From a bacterium (lineage in GTDB: Bacteria; Actinomycetota; Acidimicrobiia; Acidimicrobiales; CATQHL01): a DNA stretch of 10,948 nucleotides. The position numbers and the translations under genes were made by a program. Position 1 is the first letter of the stretch. Each line of letters opens with the position of its first letter. Location of the stretch: assembly GCA_026713745.1 (NCBI GenBank), contig JAPONU010000554.1:1-10948 (forward strand). The letters run 5' to 3'. Positions 1 to 5,681 of this stretch are shown in pieces. The notes beneath the pieces are model-generated. The model was not told the origin of the DNA. It did no database searches and was given only the letters and a program-made list of their open reading frames with translations.

Positions 1-1577
1 CGCCAGGCGGTCTCGGGGAAGACGAACAGGATCAGCAGCGCCACCACCAGCGGCGCTCCGGCGATCATGGCGAACACGTGCCCGAACTCGCCGCCGGCGT
101 CGGTGAAGCGGCCCACGATCTGCAGCCCGGTCATGGAGCCGATCACGCCCATGACCGTGATCAGCCCGTTGGAGCCGGCACGATTCGACGTGCCGAACAG
201 CTCCGCCCCGAAAGCGCCCATCACCGGGACGCTGGCGGCGCCGAAGATGCTCGCCAGAACGCCCCACATCCACATCGGCCAGCCGCCCTCCACGTAGCGC
301 AGCACCGTGAAGGCGGCCCCGGCGGCGAGTCCCAGGGCGCCGATCCGCCGCCGGCCCCAAACGTCGGAGAAGCGCCCCCCGATGAGCACCCCGATCGCCG
401 CGGGCGTGTTGATGGAGAGCTGGAAGACGCTGATGTTGCCGGCCGAGAACGACCGCTCGCTGCGCAGGAACTCGTTGAGGAACTGCGAGGCGGGCGCCGC
501 GAACAAGCTGAAGAGCAAAGCCCCGCACCCCAGCAGGAACAGCCGCCTCGCCCGGCGGCGCCGCCGCTGGGAATCGCCGGGCGAGACGGCGCGGGCCGGC
601 GCCAGGTTCGAGGCCTCCTGACCGGCAGTCTCCCTCGGCGCGAAGCGCCTGCTCTCGGGCAGCCGGCGGGCGCAGAACAGCACCAGCGGCAGCGCCAGCA
701 GCGGTGCCAGGAACAGGATGCGCCAGGCGCGCAGCCCCAGATCGGCCAGGGGCAGCAGCCACACCACCATGCCCGACCCCAGCCCCGCCGACAGTGTCAA
801 CACCGACACGGCGTAGGCACGCGCCCCGGCGGGAACCTCCTCGGCGGCGATCACCAGCAGCAGCACGAACATCGCCGTGGAGAGGCTGCGGGAGACCATC
901 TGGCTGGCGCCGTACGTCCACACGCCGGCCGAGGCCGCGCCTGCGGCCGCCACCACGCAGCCGGCGACGGCGCTGAACAGCAGCACCGGTCGCCGCCCGC
1001 GGCGATCCGCCAGGGCCACCAGAGCCAGCGCCAGCAACACGCCAACCCGCACCGCGGTGAGCGTGTTCCCCTGCGTGGCGAGCCCGGCGTCGAACTCGTC
1101 GAAGGCGAAAGTGATGGTCTGGCTCAGCAGCGTGCCCAGGTAGCCGGCCACCACAGACAGCAGGCACAGGACCCCGAGGACCTGCCCGGCCCGGGGGTCG
1201 AGCCGCTCGGCAGGCGCCCAGAAGGGTTGCATGCCGTCGCTTCGGGGCCGGCGCAGCTCCCGGTTGGCCAGCGGCGTCATGAACCACCCCCACACCGGCA
1301 CCGAGAGCCGGTAGGAGATGTGCTCGCGGACCAGGAACTCCTCGTCTTGGCGCTCCAGGATGTGCACGGTGCGCCGGTAGTGAGCGAAGGGACCACTGAT
1401 CGCCCGGAAGGTGGTCTCGGGCGCTGGGATGTCCCGCAGCGGGGCCTCGTGCGCGGCACCACCACTGGGCTCACCGGTGCCGGGAACCGAACGATCCAAC
1501 TCCTCGACCACGACATCGGAGCGAGGCCGGAGCAGGCGCTGCAATTCGTCCGGGCTGCACGCTTCGGTGCAGGTCAC
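1..1577 (-). CDS. MFS transporter with long N-terminal extension (3' end cut by window)
   Basis: This is a major facilitator superfamily permease; the substrate is unknown. Reading down from position 1577, about 130 mostly hydrophilic residues precede the first membrane helix (VLGVLCLLSVVAGYLGTLL). Then follow the loop 2-3 signature ADRRGRRP, several hydrophobic segments, a basic central loop (SQRRRRRARR), and a second-half repeat of the signature, GGRFSDVWGRRR. The last visible residues, LLILFVFPETAW, look like helix 12 and the usual PET tail, so only a short C-terminus is probably missing. The first in-frame ATG is at 1280, but the upstream frame stays open and protein-like (FRAISGPFAHYRRTV, REHISYRLSVPVWGWF), so I extend the gene to the GTG at 1577. 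No good ribosome binding site supports that start; GTG 1511 and TTG 1499 are alternatives. The gene is divergent from murA. Family assignment is firm; the start is uncertain. Confidence 0.88.
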   Translation of the reverse strand, partial: MTCTEACSPDELQRLLRPRSDVVVEELDRSVPGTGEPSGGAAHEAPLRDIPAPETTFRAISGPFAHYRRTVHILERQDEEFLVREHISYRLSVPVWGWFMTPLANRELRRPRSDGMQPFWAPAERLDPRAGQVLGVLCLLSVVAGYLGTLLSQTITFAFDEFDAGLATQGNTLTAVRVGVLLALALVALADRRGRRPVLLFSAVAGCVVAAAGAASAGVWTYGASQMVSRSLSTAMFVLLLVIAAEEVPAGARAYAVSVLTLSAGLGSGMVVWLLPLADLGLRAWRILFLAPLLALPLVLFCARRLPESRRFAPRETAGQEASNLAPARAVSPGDSQRRRRRARRLFLLGCGALLFSLFAAPASQFLNEFLRSERSFSAGNISVFQLSINTPAAIGVLIGGRFSDVWGRRRIGALGLAAGAAFTVLRYVEGGWPMWMWGVLASIFGAASVPVMGAFGAELFGTSNRAGSNGLITVMGVIGSMTGLQIVGRFTDAGGEFGHVFAMIAGAPLVVALLILFVFPETAW

Positions 1578-1594
1578 ACGGGGCAAACGCGCCC

Positions 1595-1615
1595 CTATCG
1601 CGAAGACCCGGGCAT
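1595..1615 (-). CDS. possible leaderless six-codon upstream ORF (MPGSSR)
   Basis: An ATG at 1615 sits exactly 7 bases after a TATGCT hexamer (1627 down to 1622), the spacing expected if the transcript begins at its A. It encodes MPGSSR and stops at TAG (1597-1595), 17 bases before the proposed GTG of the MFS gene, in a different frame. Between them lies a 5-bp stem (GGGGC/GCCCC, 6-base loop) at 1580-1595. It could be a leader peptide acting on the transporter, or chance. Only position and spacing support it. Confidence 0.2.
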   Translation of the reverse strand: MPGSSR

Positions 1616-1621
1616 GGGCCG

Positions 1622-1627
1622 AGCATA
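1622..1627 (-). promoter_or_regulatory. -10-like element for the MFS transporter
   Basis: TATGCT on the minus strand matches the actinobacterial TANNNT -10 consensus. It would start transcription near 1615, about 38 bases before the proposed GTG start of the transporter. No convincing -35 is seen. It overlaps the -10-like element of murA on the other strand. Confidence 0.4.
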
Positions 1628-1629
1628 CT
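1624..1629 (+). promoter_or_regulatory. murA: -10-like element for murA
   Basis: CATACT matches TATAAT at four of six positions. It ends eight bases before the ATG at 1637, so the transcript would start at or within a base of the start codon. The GAGGGG touching the ATG leaves no spacing to act as a normal ribosome binding site, which favours leaderless translation. No clear -35 is seen. Confidence 0.4.
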
Positions 1630-1636
1630 TGAGGGG

Positions 1637-2995
1637 ATGGATCCCACCGGGGACATACCCGCGCCCGACACTGCCCGGCCCGACACTGCCCGCCGCAAGG
1701 CCGGCGAGCCCGGTGTGCCCGAGGAGGCCACCGCGCCGGTGGGTATCCGCGTGCGACCGGGCGGACCCCTCCACGGCGAGTTGGAGATCGGCGGGGCAAA
1801 GAACAGCGTCCTGAAGCTCCTGGCGGCAACCACGCTTGCGGAGGGCCGCTTCACGCTGCGGCGGGTGCCGCGCATCGCCGATGTCACCACGATGACCGAA
1901 TTGCTCGAGAGCTTCGGCTGCCGGACGTCGTTCAGCGACCGCGACGTCCTGCACGTGCATGTGCCCGAACGGCTGGAGCCGCACGCCTCCTACGACCTCG
2001 TCAGCCGGATGCGGGCTTCCATCGCCGTGCTCGGCCCGCTGCTCGCCCGCTGCGGCGAGGCGATGGTGGCGCTGCCCGGCGGTGACGACTTCGGGTCCCG
2101 CCCCATCGACATGCACCTCTCGGCCCTGGAGCGTCTCGGCGTGGACGTCGAGGTGAGCCACGGCTACGTCCACGCCCGGGCCGACGTGCTCAAGGGCGAG
2201 GAGGTGAGCCTGGCGTGGCCCAGCGTCGGCGCCACCGAGAACATCATGATGGCCGCCACCGCCGCGGAGGGTCGCACGGTCATCGACAACGCCGCCCGGG
2301 AGCCCGAGATCGCCGACCTGGCGGCGTTCCTGAACCGCATGGGTGCCGAAGTTCTGGGTGCCGGCAGCCCGACGATCACCATCAACGGCGGCGGCCCCCT
2401 GGCGCCGGTGGATCACACCCCCGTCCCGGACCGCATCGAGACGGCGGTCTTCCTGGCGGCGGTGGGCATTGCCGGGGGCGAGATCACCCTGCGTGGCGCC
2501 CAGCCCGGCCACCTGCGGATGCTCTGCGACAAGCTCGGCGAGATGAACCTGCGTACCTCCACCATCAAGGGCGGGATGTGGGCCATGGCGCCGCACCGGC
2601 TGCGGGCCACCGAGATCGTCACGCTGCCGTACCCGGGAGTCGCCACCGATTACCAGCCGCTGCTGGTGGCCATGCTGAGCCTCGCCGAAGGCGTCGGCCT
2701 CGTGACCGAGAACGTGTTCGCGAACCGCTTCCGCTACGTGGGCGAATTGATCCGCATGGGAGCGGACATCCGCGTGGAGGGACGCTGCGCCATCGTGCGG
2801 GGCCGTGAGCACCTCTCGGGTGCCCCGGTTCGGGCGACCGACATCAGGGCCGGCGCCGCCCTCGTGGTGGCAGGACTGGGTGCCGAGGGTGAGACGACTG
2901 TGCGCGACATCCACCACATCAGCCGCGGCCACGAGGACCTGGTGGCCAAGCTGAAGTCTCTCGGTGCCGACGTCGCCTGGGTGCCGGGGACGTAG
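1637..2995 (+). CDS. murA: UDP-N-acetylglucosamine 1-carboxyvinyltransferase MurA
   Basis: MurA transfers enolpyruvate from PEP to UDP-GlcNAc in the cytoplasm, the first committed step of peptidoglycan synthesis. The 452 residues show the EPSP-synthase-like double fold markers: GAKNS (Lys55, equivalent to E. coli Lys22), MRAS (Arg126), GSRP (Arg155), SVGATENIMMAA, AAREPEI, PDRIET, the catalytic Asp338 in ATDYQP (E. coli Asp305), ENVFANRF, ATDIRAG (Arg404) and SRGHE (Arg430). Asp150 in LPGGDDFGSRP replaces the fosfomycin-binding Cys115 of E. coli, as in mycobacterial MurA. E. coli MurA is 419 residues; the extra length here is a 34-residue Pro/Ala-rich N-terminus holding a PDTAR PDTAR duplication. 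A GTG at 1739 behind GGAGG (1723-1727) would give 418 residues and is a serious alternative start. The gene stands alone, with divergent and convergent neighbours. Confidence 0.95.
   Translation: MDPTGDIPAPDTARPDTARRKAGEPGVPEEATAPVGIRVRPGGPLHGELEIGGAKNSVLKLLAATTLAEGRFTLRRVPRIADVTTMTELLESFGCRTSFSDRDVLHVHVPERLEPHASYDLVSRMRASIAVLGPLLARCGEAMVALPGGDDFGSRPIDMHLSALERLGVDVEVSHGYVHARADVLKGEEVSLAWPSVGATENIMMAATAAEGRTVIDNAAREPEIADLAAFLNRMGAEVLGAGSPTITINGGGPLAPVDHTPVPDRIETAVFLAAVGIAGGEITLRGAQPGHLRMLCDKLGEMNLRTSTIKGGMWAMAPHRLRATEIVTLPYPGVATDYQPLLVAMLSLAEGVGLVTENVFANRFRYVGELIRMGADIRVEGRCAIVRGREHLSGAPVRATDIRAGAALVVAGLGAEGETTVRDIHHISRGHEDLVAKLKSLGADVAWVPGT
1664..1692 (+). repeat. tandem 15-bp repeat in the murA N-terminal region
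   Basis: CCCGACACTGCCCG occurs at 1664-1677 and again at 1679-1692, a period of 15 bases or five codons, giving PDTAR twice in the extra N-terminal segment of MurA. An in-frame slippage duplication in an unstructured tail, or in a 5' leader if the GTG at 1739 is the true start, would explain it. Confidence 0.7.
1723..1727 (+). promoter_or_regulatory. murA: Shine-Dalgarno-like GGAGG before alternative murA start
   Basis: GGAGG lies 11 bases before the GTG at 1739, just inside the usable spacing range. A start there removes the 34-residue tail and gives 418 residues, close to the usual MurA size. It competes with the ATG at 1637. Confidence 0.4.
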
Positions 2996-3034
2996 AGGCC
3001 CGAGAACCGGGGCGTCGCCGACTCTCCCGGAGGG

Positions 3035-3229
3035 TTAGGGGCCCAGGATGTCGCCGCGGGACGCCGAGGGGACTCCGGTCTCGCCATCCTCCCCGGCCGC
3101 TTCCTCGGCTTCACGGTGCAACCGGCGGCGGACCAGTGCGACGATCCCGACGATGGCGGCGATCGGGCCGATGATGATGAGGATCTCGTCCCAACCCCCC
3201 TGGTGGGCGAGAATCGAGTCGGCGTTCAC
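3035..3229 (-). CDS. small single-pass membrane protein, unknown function
   Basis: The 64 residues read VNADSILAHQGGWDEILIII and so on. One hydrophobic segment at about residues 15-34 (ILIIIGPIAAIVGIVALV) is followed by a strongly basic stop-transfer patch (RRRLHRE) and then an acidic, Glu/Gly-rich tail of about 25 residues. This predicts an N-out, C-in bitopic protein. I recall small actinobacterial membrane proteins with a similar HQGGWDEIL start but know no function for them. I chose the GTG at 3229 because GAGGAA sits three bases upstream; an in-frame GTG at 3253 would add eight charged residues but has no such signal, and the predicted transcript start (about 3247) lies downstream of it. 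The gene converges on murA (39-bp gap) and is divergent from the rhomboid gene. Confidence 0.7.
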   Translation of the reverse strand: MNADSILAHQGGWDEILIIIGPIAAIVGIVALVRRRLHREAEEAAGEDGETGVPSASRGDILGP

Positions 3230-3232
3230 AGG

Positions 3233-3238
3233 TTCCTC
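3233..3238 (-). promoter_or_regulatory. ribosome binding site deciding the small membrane protein start
   Basis: GAGGAA on the minus strand is followed by CCT and then GTG at 3229. It is one of the clearest Shine-Dalgarno sequences in the window and favours this start over the in-frame GTG at 3253. Confidence 0.5.
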
Positions 3239-3253
3239 GGCTTCACGGCGCAC

Positions 3254-3259
3254 ACTTTA
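3254..3259 (-). promoter_or_regulatory. -10-like element for the small membrane protein
   Basis: TAAAGT on the minus strand fits TANNNT and lies in an AT-rich island (ACACTTTAA) that stands out from the surrounding GC-rich DNA. It predicts a transcript start near 3247 and a short leader of about 17 bases carrying the GAGGAA site. Confidence 0.45.
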
Positions 3260-3315
3260 ACCGCCACCTGCGACGGGGTGGCACCGTACCGTTCCGAGGG
3301 GCCACCGGCCGCCGG

Positions 3316-3321
3316 TAGGGT
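3316..3321 (+). promoter_or_regulatory. -10 element for a leaderless rhomboid transcript
   Basis: TAGGGT occupies exactly -12 to -7 relative to the GTG at 3328, so transcription would begin at the start codon. A weak TTCCGA at 3292-3297, 18 bases upstream, is the nearest -35 candidate. No Shine-Dalgarno sequence is present. Confidence 0.5.
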
Positions 3322-3327
3322 GACGGG

Positions 3328-4266
3328 GTGAGTGACCGGGCAGGTTCGGAGTCGGTCTGCTACCGGCACACGAGCCGACCCGCCGGCGTTCGCTGCCAGC
3401 GCTGCGAGCGGCCGATCTGTCCCGACTGCCAGATCATCGCCCCCGTGGGGTTCCACTGTCCCGACTGCCTGGCGGCGGCCCGCCGCCTGAGGCCCGTGGG
3501 CACTGCCGCCGGCCGGCCGGCCGCGGGACCCCGGCGCCGCCGCAGCCGGCCGGTCGTGGTCTCCGGTCCGGCCGCCTTCAACGTCGCCAAGCGCCCCGTG
3601 GTGCTGACCGGAGCCCTGGCGGCCGCCAACCTGGTGCTGTTCGTGGTCTCGGCCGCCGGCCAGAGGTCGGTCTGGCGCGGCATCGGTGGTCTGGGCGACA
3701 TCATGGCGAACGGTGCCCTGTGGGGACCGGCGATCGACGCCGGGGGTGAGTGGTGGCGGCTGCTCACCAGCGGGTTCCTGCACGCCAACATCCTCCACGT
3801 GGGTTTCAACGTGCTGCTGCTGGTCCTGCTGGGGGCGCCGCTGGAGCGAAGCCTGGGCATCGTTCGGTTCATCGTGCTCTATCTGGCAGCACTGCTGGCG
3901 GGCTCGCTGGGTGCGCTGCTGGTGTCGCCGCAGGCGGTCACGGTCGGTGCGTCGGGGGCGGTGTTCGGTTTGATGGGTGCGCACCTGATGGTTTCGCGGG
4001 CCGTCGGCCGGCGGGCGAGGGACTCCGGCGTGATGGGCCTGCTGGTGCTGAACCTGATCACCACGTTCCTGATCCCGAACATCTCCATCGGCGGCCACAT
4101 CGGCGGCCTCGTCGGCGGTCTGCTGGTCAGCTGGGTCCTGCTGGCCCCCGATCGCCGCGGCCAGGTGCCGCGCTGGCTGGCCTCGACGGCGGGTCTCGGA
4201 CTCGCCGGGCTGTTCTTCTTCACGGGCCTGCTGGCTGCCACGACCTGGATCGACCCGATCTTCTGA
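3328..4266 (+). CDS. rhomboid family intramembrane serine protease with N-terminal zinc-binding module
   Basis: Rhomboids cut transmembrane segments of substrate proteins inside the membrane. The 312 residues begin with a Cys/His cluster at 11-47: C11xxH14, C23xxC26, C31xxC34, H43-C44xxC47, spaced like a B-box or treble-clef zinc site. A Pro/Arg-rich linker follows (about 55-90), then at least six hydrophobic segments. The protease signatures are present: H157xxxN161 (HVGFN, equivalent to GlpG His150/Asn154), the nucleophile Ser209 in GASGAVFG, and the catalytic His257 in GGHIGG. The fold therefore looks catalytically competent. The GTG start at 3328 is supported by the exactly placed TAGGGT and by the Cys cluster lying close behind it. 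This domain order is, as far as I recall, common in actinobacteria. The physiological substrate cannot be read from the sequence. Confidence 0.93.
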   Translation: MSDRAGSESVCYRHTSRPAGVRCQRCERPICPDCQIIAPVGFHCPDCLAAARRLRPVGTAAGRPAAGPRRRRSRPVVVSGPAAFNVAKRPVVLTGALAAANLVLFVVSAAGQRSVWRGIGGLGDIMANGALWGPAIDAGGEWWRLLTSGFLHANILHVGFNVLLLVLLGAPLERSLGIVRFIVLYLAALLAGSLGALLVSPQAVTVGASGAVFGLMGAHLMVSRAVGRRARDSGVMGLLVLNLITTFLIPNISIGGHIGGLVGGLLVSWVLLAPDRRGQVPRWLASTAGLGLAGLFFFTGLLAATTWIDPIF

Positions 4267-4268
4267 GC

Positions 4269-4286
4269 GCGGCCGCCGCGGGCCGC
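4269..4286. terminator. possible bidirectional terminator hairpin
   Basis: GCGGCC (4269-4274), a 6-base loop and GGCCGC (4281-4286) form a perfect 6-bp GC stem in the 19-bp gap between two convergent genes. No T-run follows on either strand, so intrinsic termination is uncertain; high-GC actinobacteria often lack strong T-runs. Confidence 0.4.
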
Positions 4287-4738
4287 TAACGGTCGGCCGC
4301 GGACTCCACCCGGTTCTTGAGGCGCGCCAGATTGCCCCGCCAGATTCGCCGGAATACCGGGCGGGCGAGTCGGGCTCCGAGCGGCCCGCCCAGCCACCAC
4401 GGGAACCGCAGGCTCTCGGCCCAGACCATCGTCGTGGATTCGCCCGCCTGCCCTGCCGTAGCCAACTCGAAGCGCCCCTCACCGGAGACGGCGCCGCGGT
4501 GGCGCACCCCCATCACCCGTGGCGGCGACCACTCGGTGATCTCCATGATGTCGGTCGTGCGCAGCGGCCCCACCCGTGTCCGGCAGGCGAAACGCGTGCC
4601 GGCGCCCTGGCGTTCGGTGGTCAGGAAGTCGATGTCCACCGCGTCGGCCATCCATTCGACGTGCGAGGCGATGTCCTCGAGGTGCGCCCAGACCGCCGGG
4701 GGCGGGGAAGAAATGGTGGTCTCGACGTGCAGTCTCAT
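4286..4738 (-). CDS. SRPBCC (START-like/polyketide cyclase-like) family protein
   Basis: A 150-residue soluble protein of the helix-grip SRPBCC superfamily, which binds hydrophobic ligands in a deep cavity. The features seen are an N-terminal strand VETTISSPPPAVWAHL (residues 5-20) leading into the first helix, the typical HVEWM segment (26-30), then alternating strands: GTRFACRTRVGP, DIMEITEWSPPRVMGVRHRG, GEGRFELATA, STTMVWAESLRF. A long basic C-terminal helix (about 127-146) would close the cavity. Its ATG overlaps the stop of the upstream methyltransferase in ATGA, so translation is probably coupled and no separate ribosome binding site is seen. Ligand and activity are unknown. It could be a cyclase-like enzyme, a lipid or small-molecule carrier, or a stress protein. 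Family call good, role open. Confidence 0.85.
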   Translation of the reverse strand: MRLHVETTISSPPPAVWAHLEDIASHVEWMADAVDIDFLTTERQGAGTRFACRTRVGPLRTTDIMEITEWSPPRVMGVRHRGAVSGEGRFELATAGQAGESTTMVWAESLRFPWWLGGPLGARLARPVFRRIWRGNLARLKNRVESAADR

Positions 4739-5520
4739 CGGCGCCGCCGGTAGAGGGCGATCTGCTCGGTGGACAGCACCGGATCGAAGCGCCCGCCCTG
4801 CCAGTCCGCCCAGCGCTCGACCAGCTCCAGCCCGGCGTCGCGGGCGGCCGCGTCCAGTTGCGGCGCCGTGCGGTAGTGCAGCTGCCAGGGGCGCAGCCGG
4901 ATGCCCGCCGCCGTGATGTCGATCATCTGGCCGCGGATGTTCTGGCTCACCGGATCGTGCTGCCAGGCGCTGAGCACCACCCGGTCGGACTCGATGGCTC
5001 GCACGTCCACGCTGTCGACCTGGAATTCCCCGGGTTCTGTGGCGATCCCCTCGGTCTCGCCGGGTTCGTGGCCGGTCCCGGGCAGCGAGGTCTCCACGAT
5101 CAGACGCCCGGCGGGTGCCAGCAGACCCGCCGCCGCCTGCAGGCAGAGCCGTTGCTCCGCAGCGTCGGGCAGGTTGAATAGCGAGTTGAAGGCGCACAGC
5201 ACCACCGAGAACCCGGCTCCGGACCGCAGCGGCGGGCGGGCCATGTCGCCGAGCAGTGGACGCACCCGCTCGCCGCCGGGCTTGGCGACCAGGGTGGTCA
5301 GCATCGCCTGCGAGGCGTCCAGGGCCCACGCGTCTGCGCCGGCCGCGGCCAGCGGCAGGGCCAGGCGCCCCGTGCCCGCTCCCATCTCCAGGACGGGCCC
5401 TCCTCCGGCCAGCCGGGCGACGGCCGCCACGCACGCGGCCGTGTCGGTGACGCCGGAGTACCACTCGTCGTAGACGTCGGCGAACGCCTCACCGTAGGTC
5501 CGGGGGTGGTACTCCTCCAC
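4735..5520 (-). CDS. class I SAM-dependent methyltransferase, substrate unknown
   Basis: The 261 residues carry a Rossmann-type methyltransferase fold. After an N-terminal helix with FADVYDEWYSGV (13-24) comes motif I LEMGAGTGRLALPLA (44-58), which binds S-adenosylmethionine. The acidic end of strand 2 follows at Asp68 (ALDAS), then LLGDMA (89-94), VVLCAFNSLFNL (107-118) as the motif IV region, and LLAPAGRLIVETS (133-145) as the post-IV strand. The C-terminal half (DVRAIESDRVVLSAW, LHYRTAPQLDAAARDAG) matches the small-molecule methyltransferase type. I chose the GTG at 5520 because it opens a familiar N-terminus and carries CAGGCT at exactly -12 to -7; an ATG at 5568 would add an Arg/Gly-rich stretch and run into the direct repeat. 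The gene is first of a two-gene unit with the SRPBCC gene (4-bp overlap) and divergent from the desulfurase. Confidence 0.88.
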   Translation of the reverse strand: MEEYHPRTYGEAFADVYDEWYSGVTDTAACVAAVARLAGGGPVLEMGAGTGRLALPLAAAGADAWALDASQAMLTTLVAKPGGERVRPLLGDMARPPLRSGAGFSVVLCAFNSLFNLPDAAEQRLCLQAAAGLLAPAGRLIVETSLPGTGHEPGETEGIATEPGEFQVDSVDVRAIESDRVVLSAWQHDPVSQNIRGQMIDITAAGIRLRPWQLHYRTAPQLDAAARDAGLELVERWADWQGGRFDPVLSTEQIALYRRRR

Positions 5521-5526
5521 GACTCC

Positions 5527-5532
5527 AGCCTG
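5527..5532 (-). promoter_or_regulatory. weak -10-like element for the methyltransferase
   Basis: CAGGCT on the minus strand occupies -12 to -7 of the GTG at 5520 and keeps the key A and final T of TANNNT. GTGGCA (5555 down to 5550), 17 bases upstream, matches TTGACA at four of six positions. It is plausible for a leaderless start but weak alone. Confidence 0.28.
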
Positions 5533-5560
5533 TCGCCCGCCGCGCCGAATGCCACGCCGT

Positions 5561-5600
5561 CGGCCCACCCGGCCCGTCGTGGCGGCCCACCCGGCCCGTC
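5561..5600 (+). repeat. 18-bp direct repeat, 22-bp period
   Basis: CGGCCCACCCGGCCCGTC occurs at 5561-5578 and, identically, at 5583-5600, separated by GTGG. The pair lies between the divergent methyltransferase and desulfurase genes. A 22-bp period is about two helical turns, so the copies face the same side of the DNA. It could be a double binding site or a recent duplication next to the adjoining palindrome. Confidence 0.75.
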
Positions 5601-5623
5601 ATTCCGGCGAACGACGGAATCCG
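5596..5623. repeat. REP-like palindromic element
   Basis: CCGTCATTCCGGCGAACGAC followed by GGAATCC contains the inverted pair ATTCCG (5601-5606) and CGGAAT (5615-5620) around an 8-base loop. It closely resembles the dispersed palindrome of the form GTCATTCCGGCGAAAGCCGG with AATCC that I recall from many bacterial genomes. In one frame it reads RHSGERRNP, like the well-known spurious HSGESRNP peptides produced by such repeats. The inner stem has decayed, so this copy looks old. Family identity is from memory. Confidence 0.5.
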
Positions 5624-5669
5624 AACGATCGCGGCCGCCTGCTTCAACCGTGGCGGGCCGGCTTCCTTC

Positions 5670-5675
5670 TAACCT
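5670..5675 (+). promoter_or_regulatory. -10 element for a leaderless desulfurase-mnmA transcript
   Basis: TAACCT lies at exactly -12 to -7 of the ATG at 5682, predicting transcription from the start codon. The GGGGA at 5676-5680 ends one base before the ATG, too close for normal ribosome binding. No convincing -35 is seen. Confidence 0.5.
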
Positions 5676-5681
5676 GGGGAC

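Noticed and set aside
78..1814. Long open frame on the plus strand opposite the MFS gene
   Set aside because: It is rich in Arg, Gln, His, Pro and Gly with no recognisable domain, the usual antisense shadow of a GC-rich coding region; the minus strand encodes a clear MFS protein.
1595..2932. Long minus-strand open frame opposite murA, and similar ones at 6436-7782 and 3226-4482
   Set aside because: All are His/Arg/Gly-rich mirror frames of well-identified genes, with no domain signature or start signal.
2996..3034. Terminator hairpin between murA and the small membrane protein
   Set aside because: Only a 5-bp CCGGG/CCCGG pairing with a long loop is possible; too weak to call.
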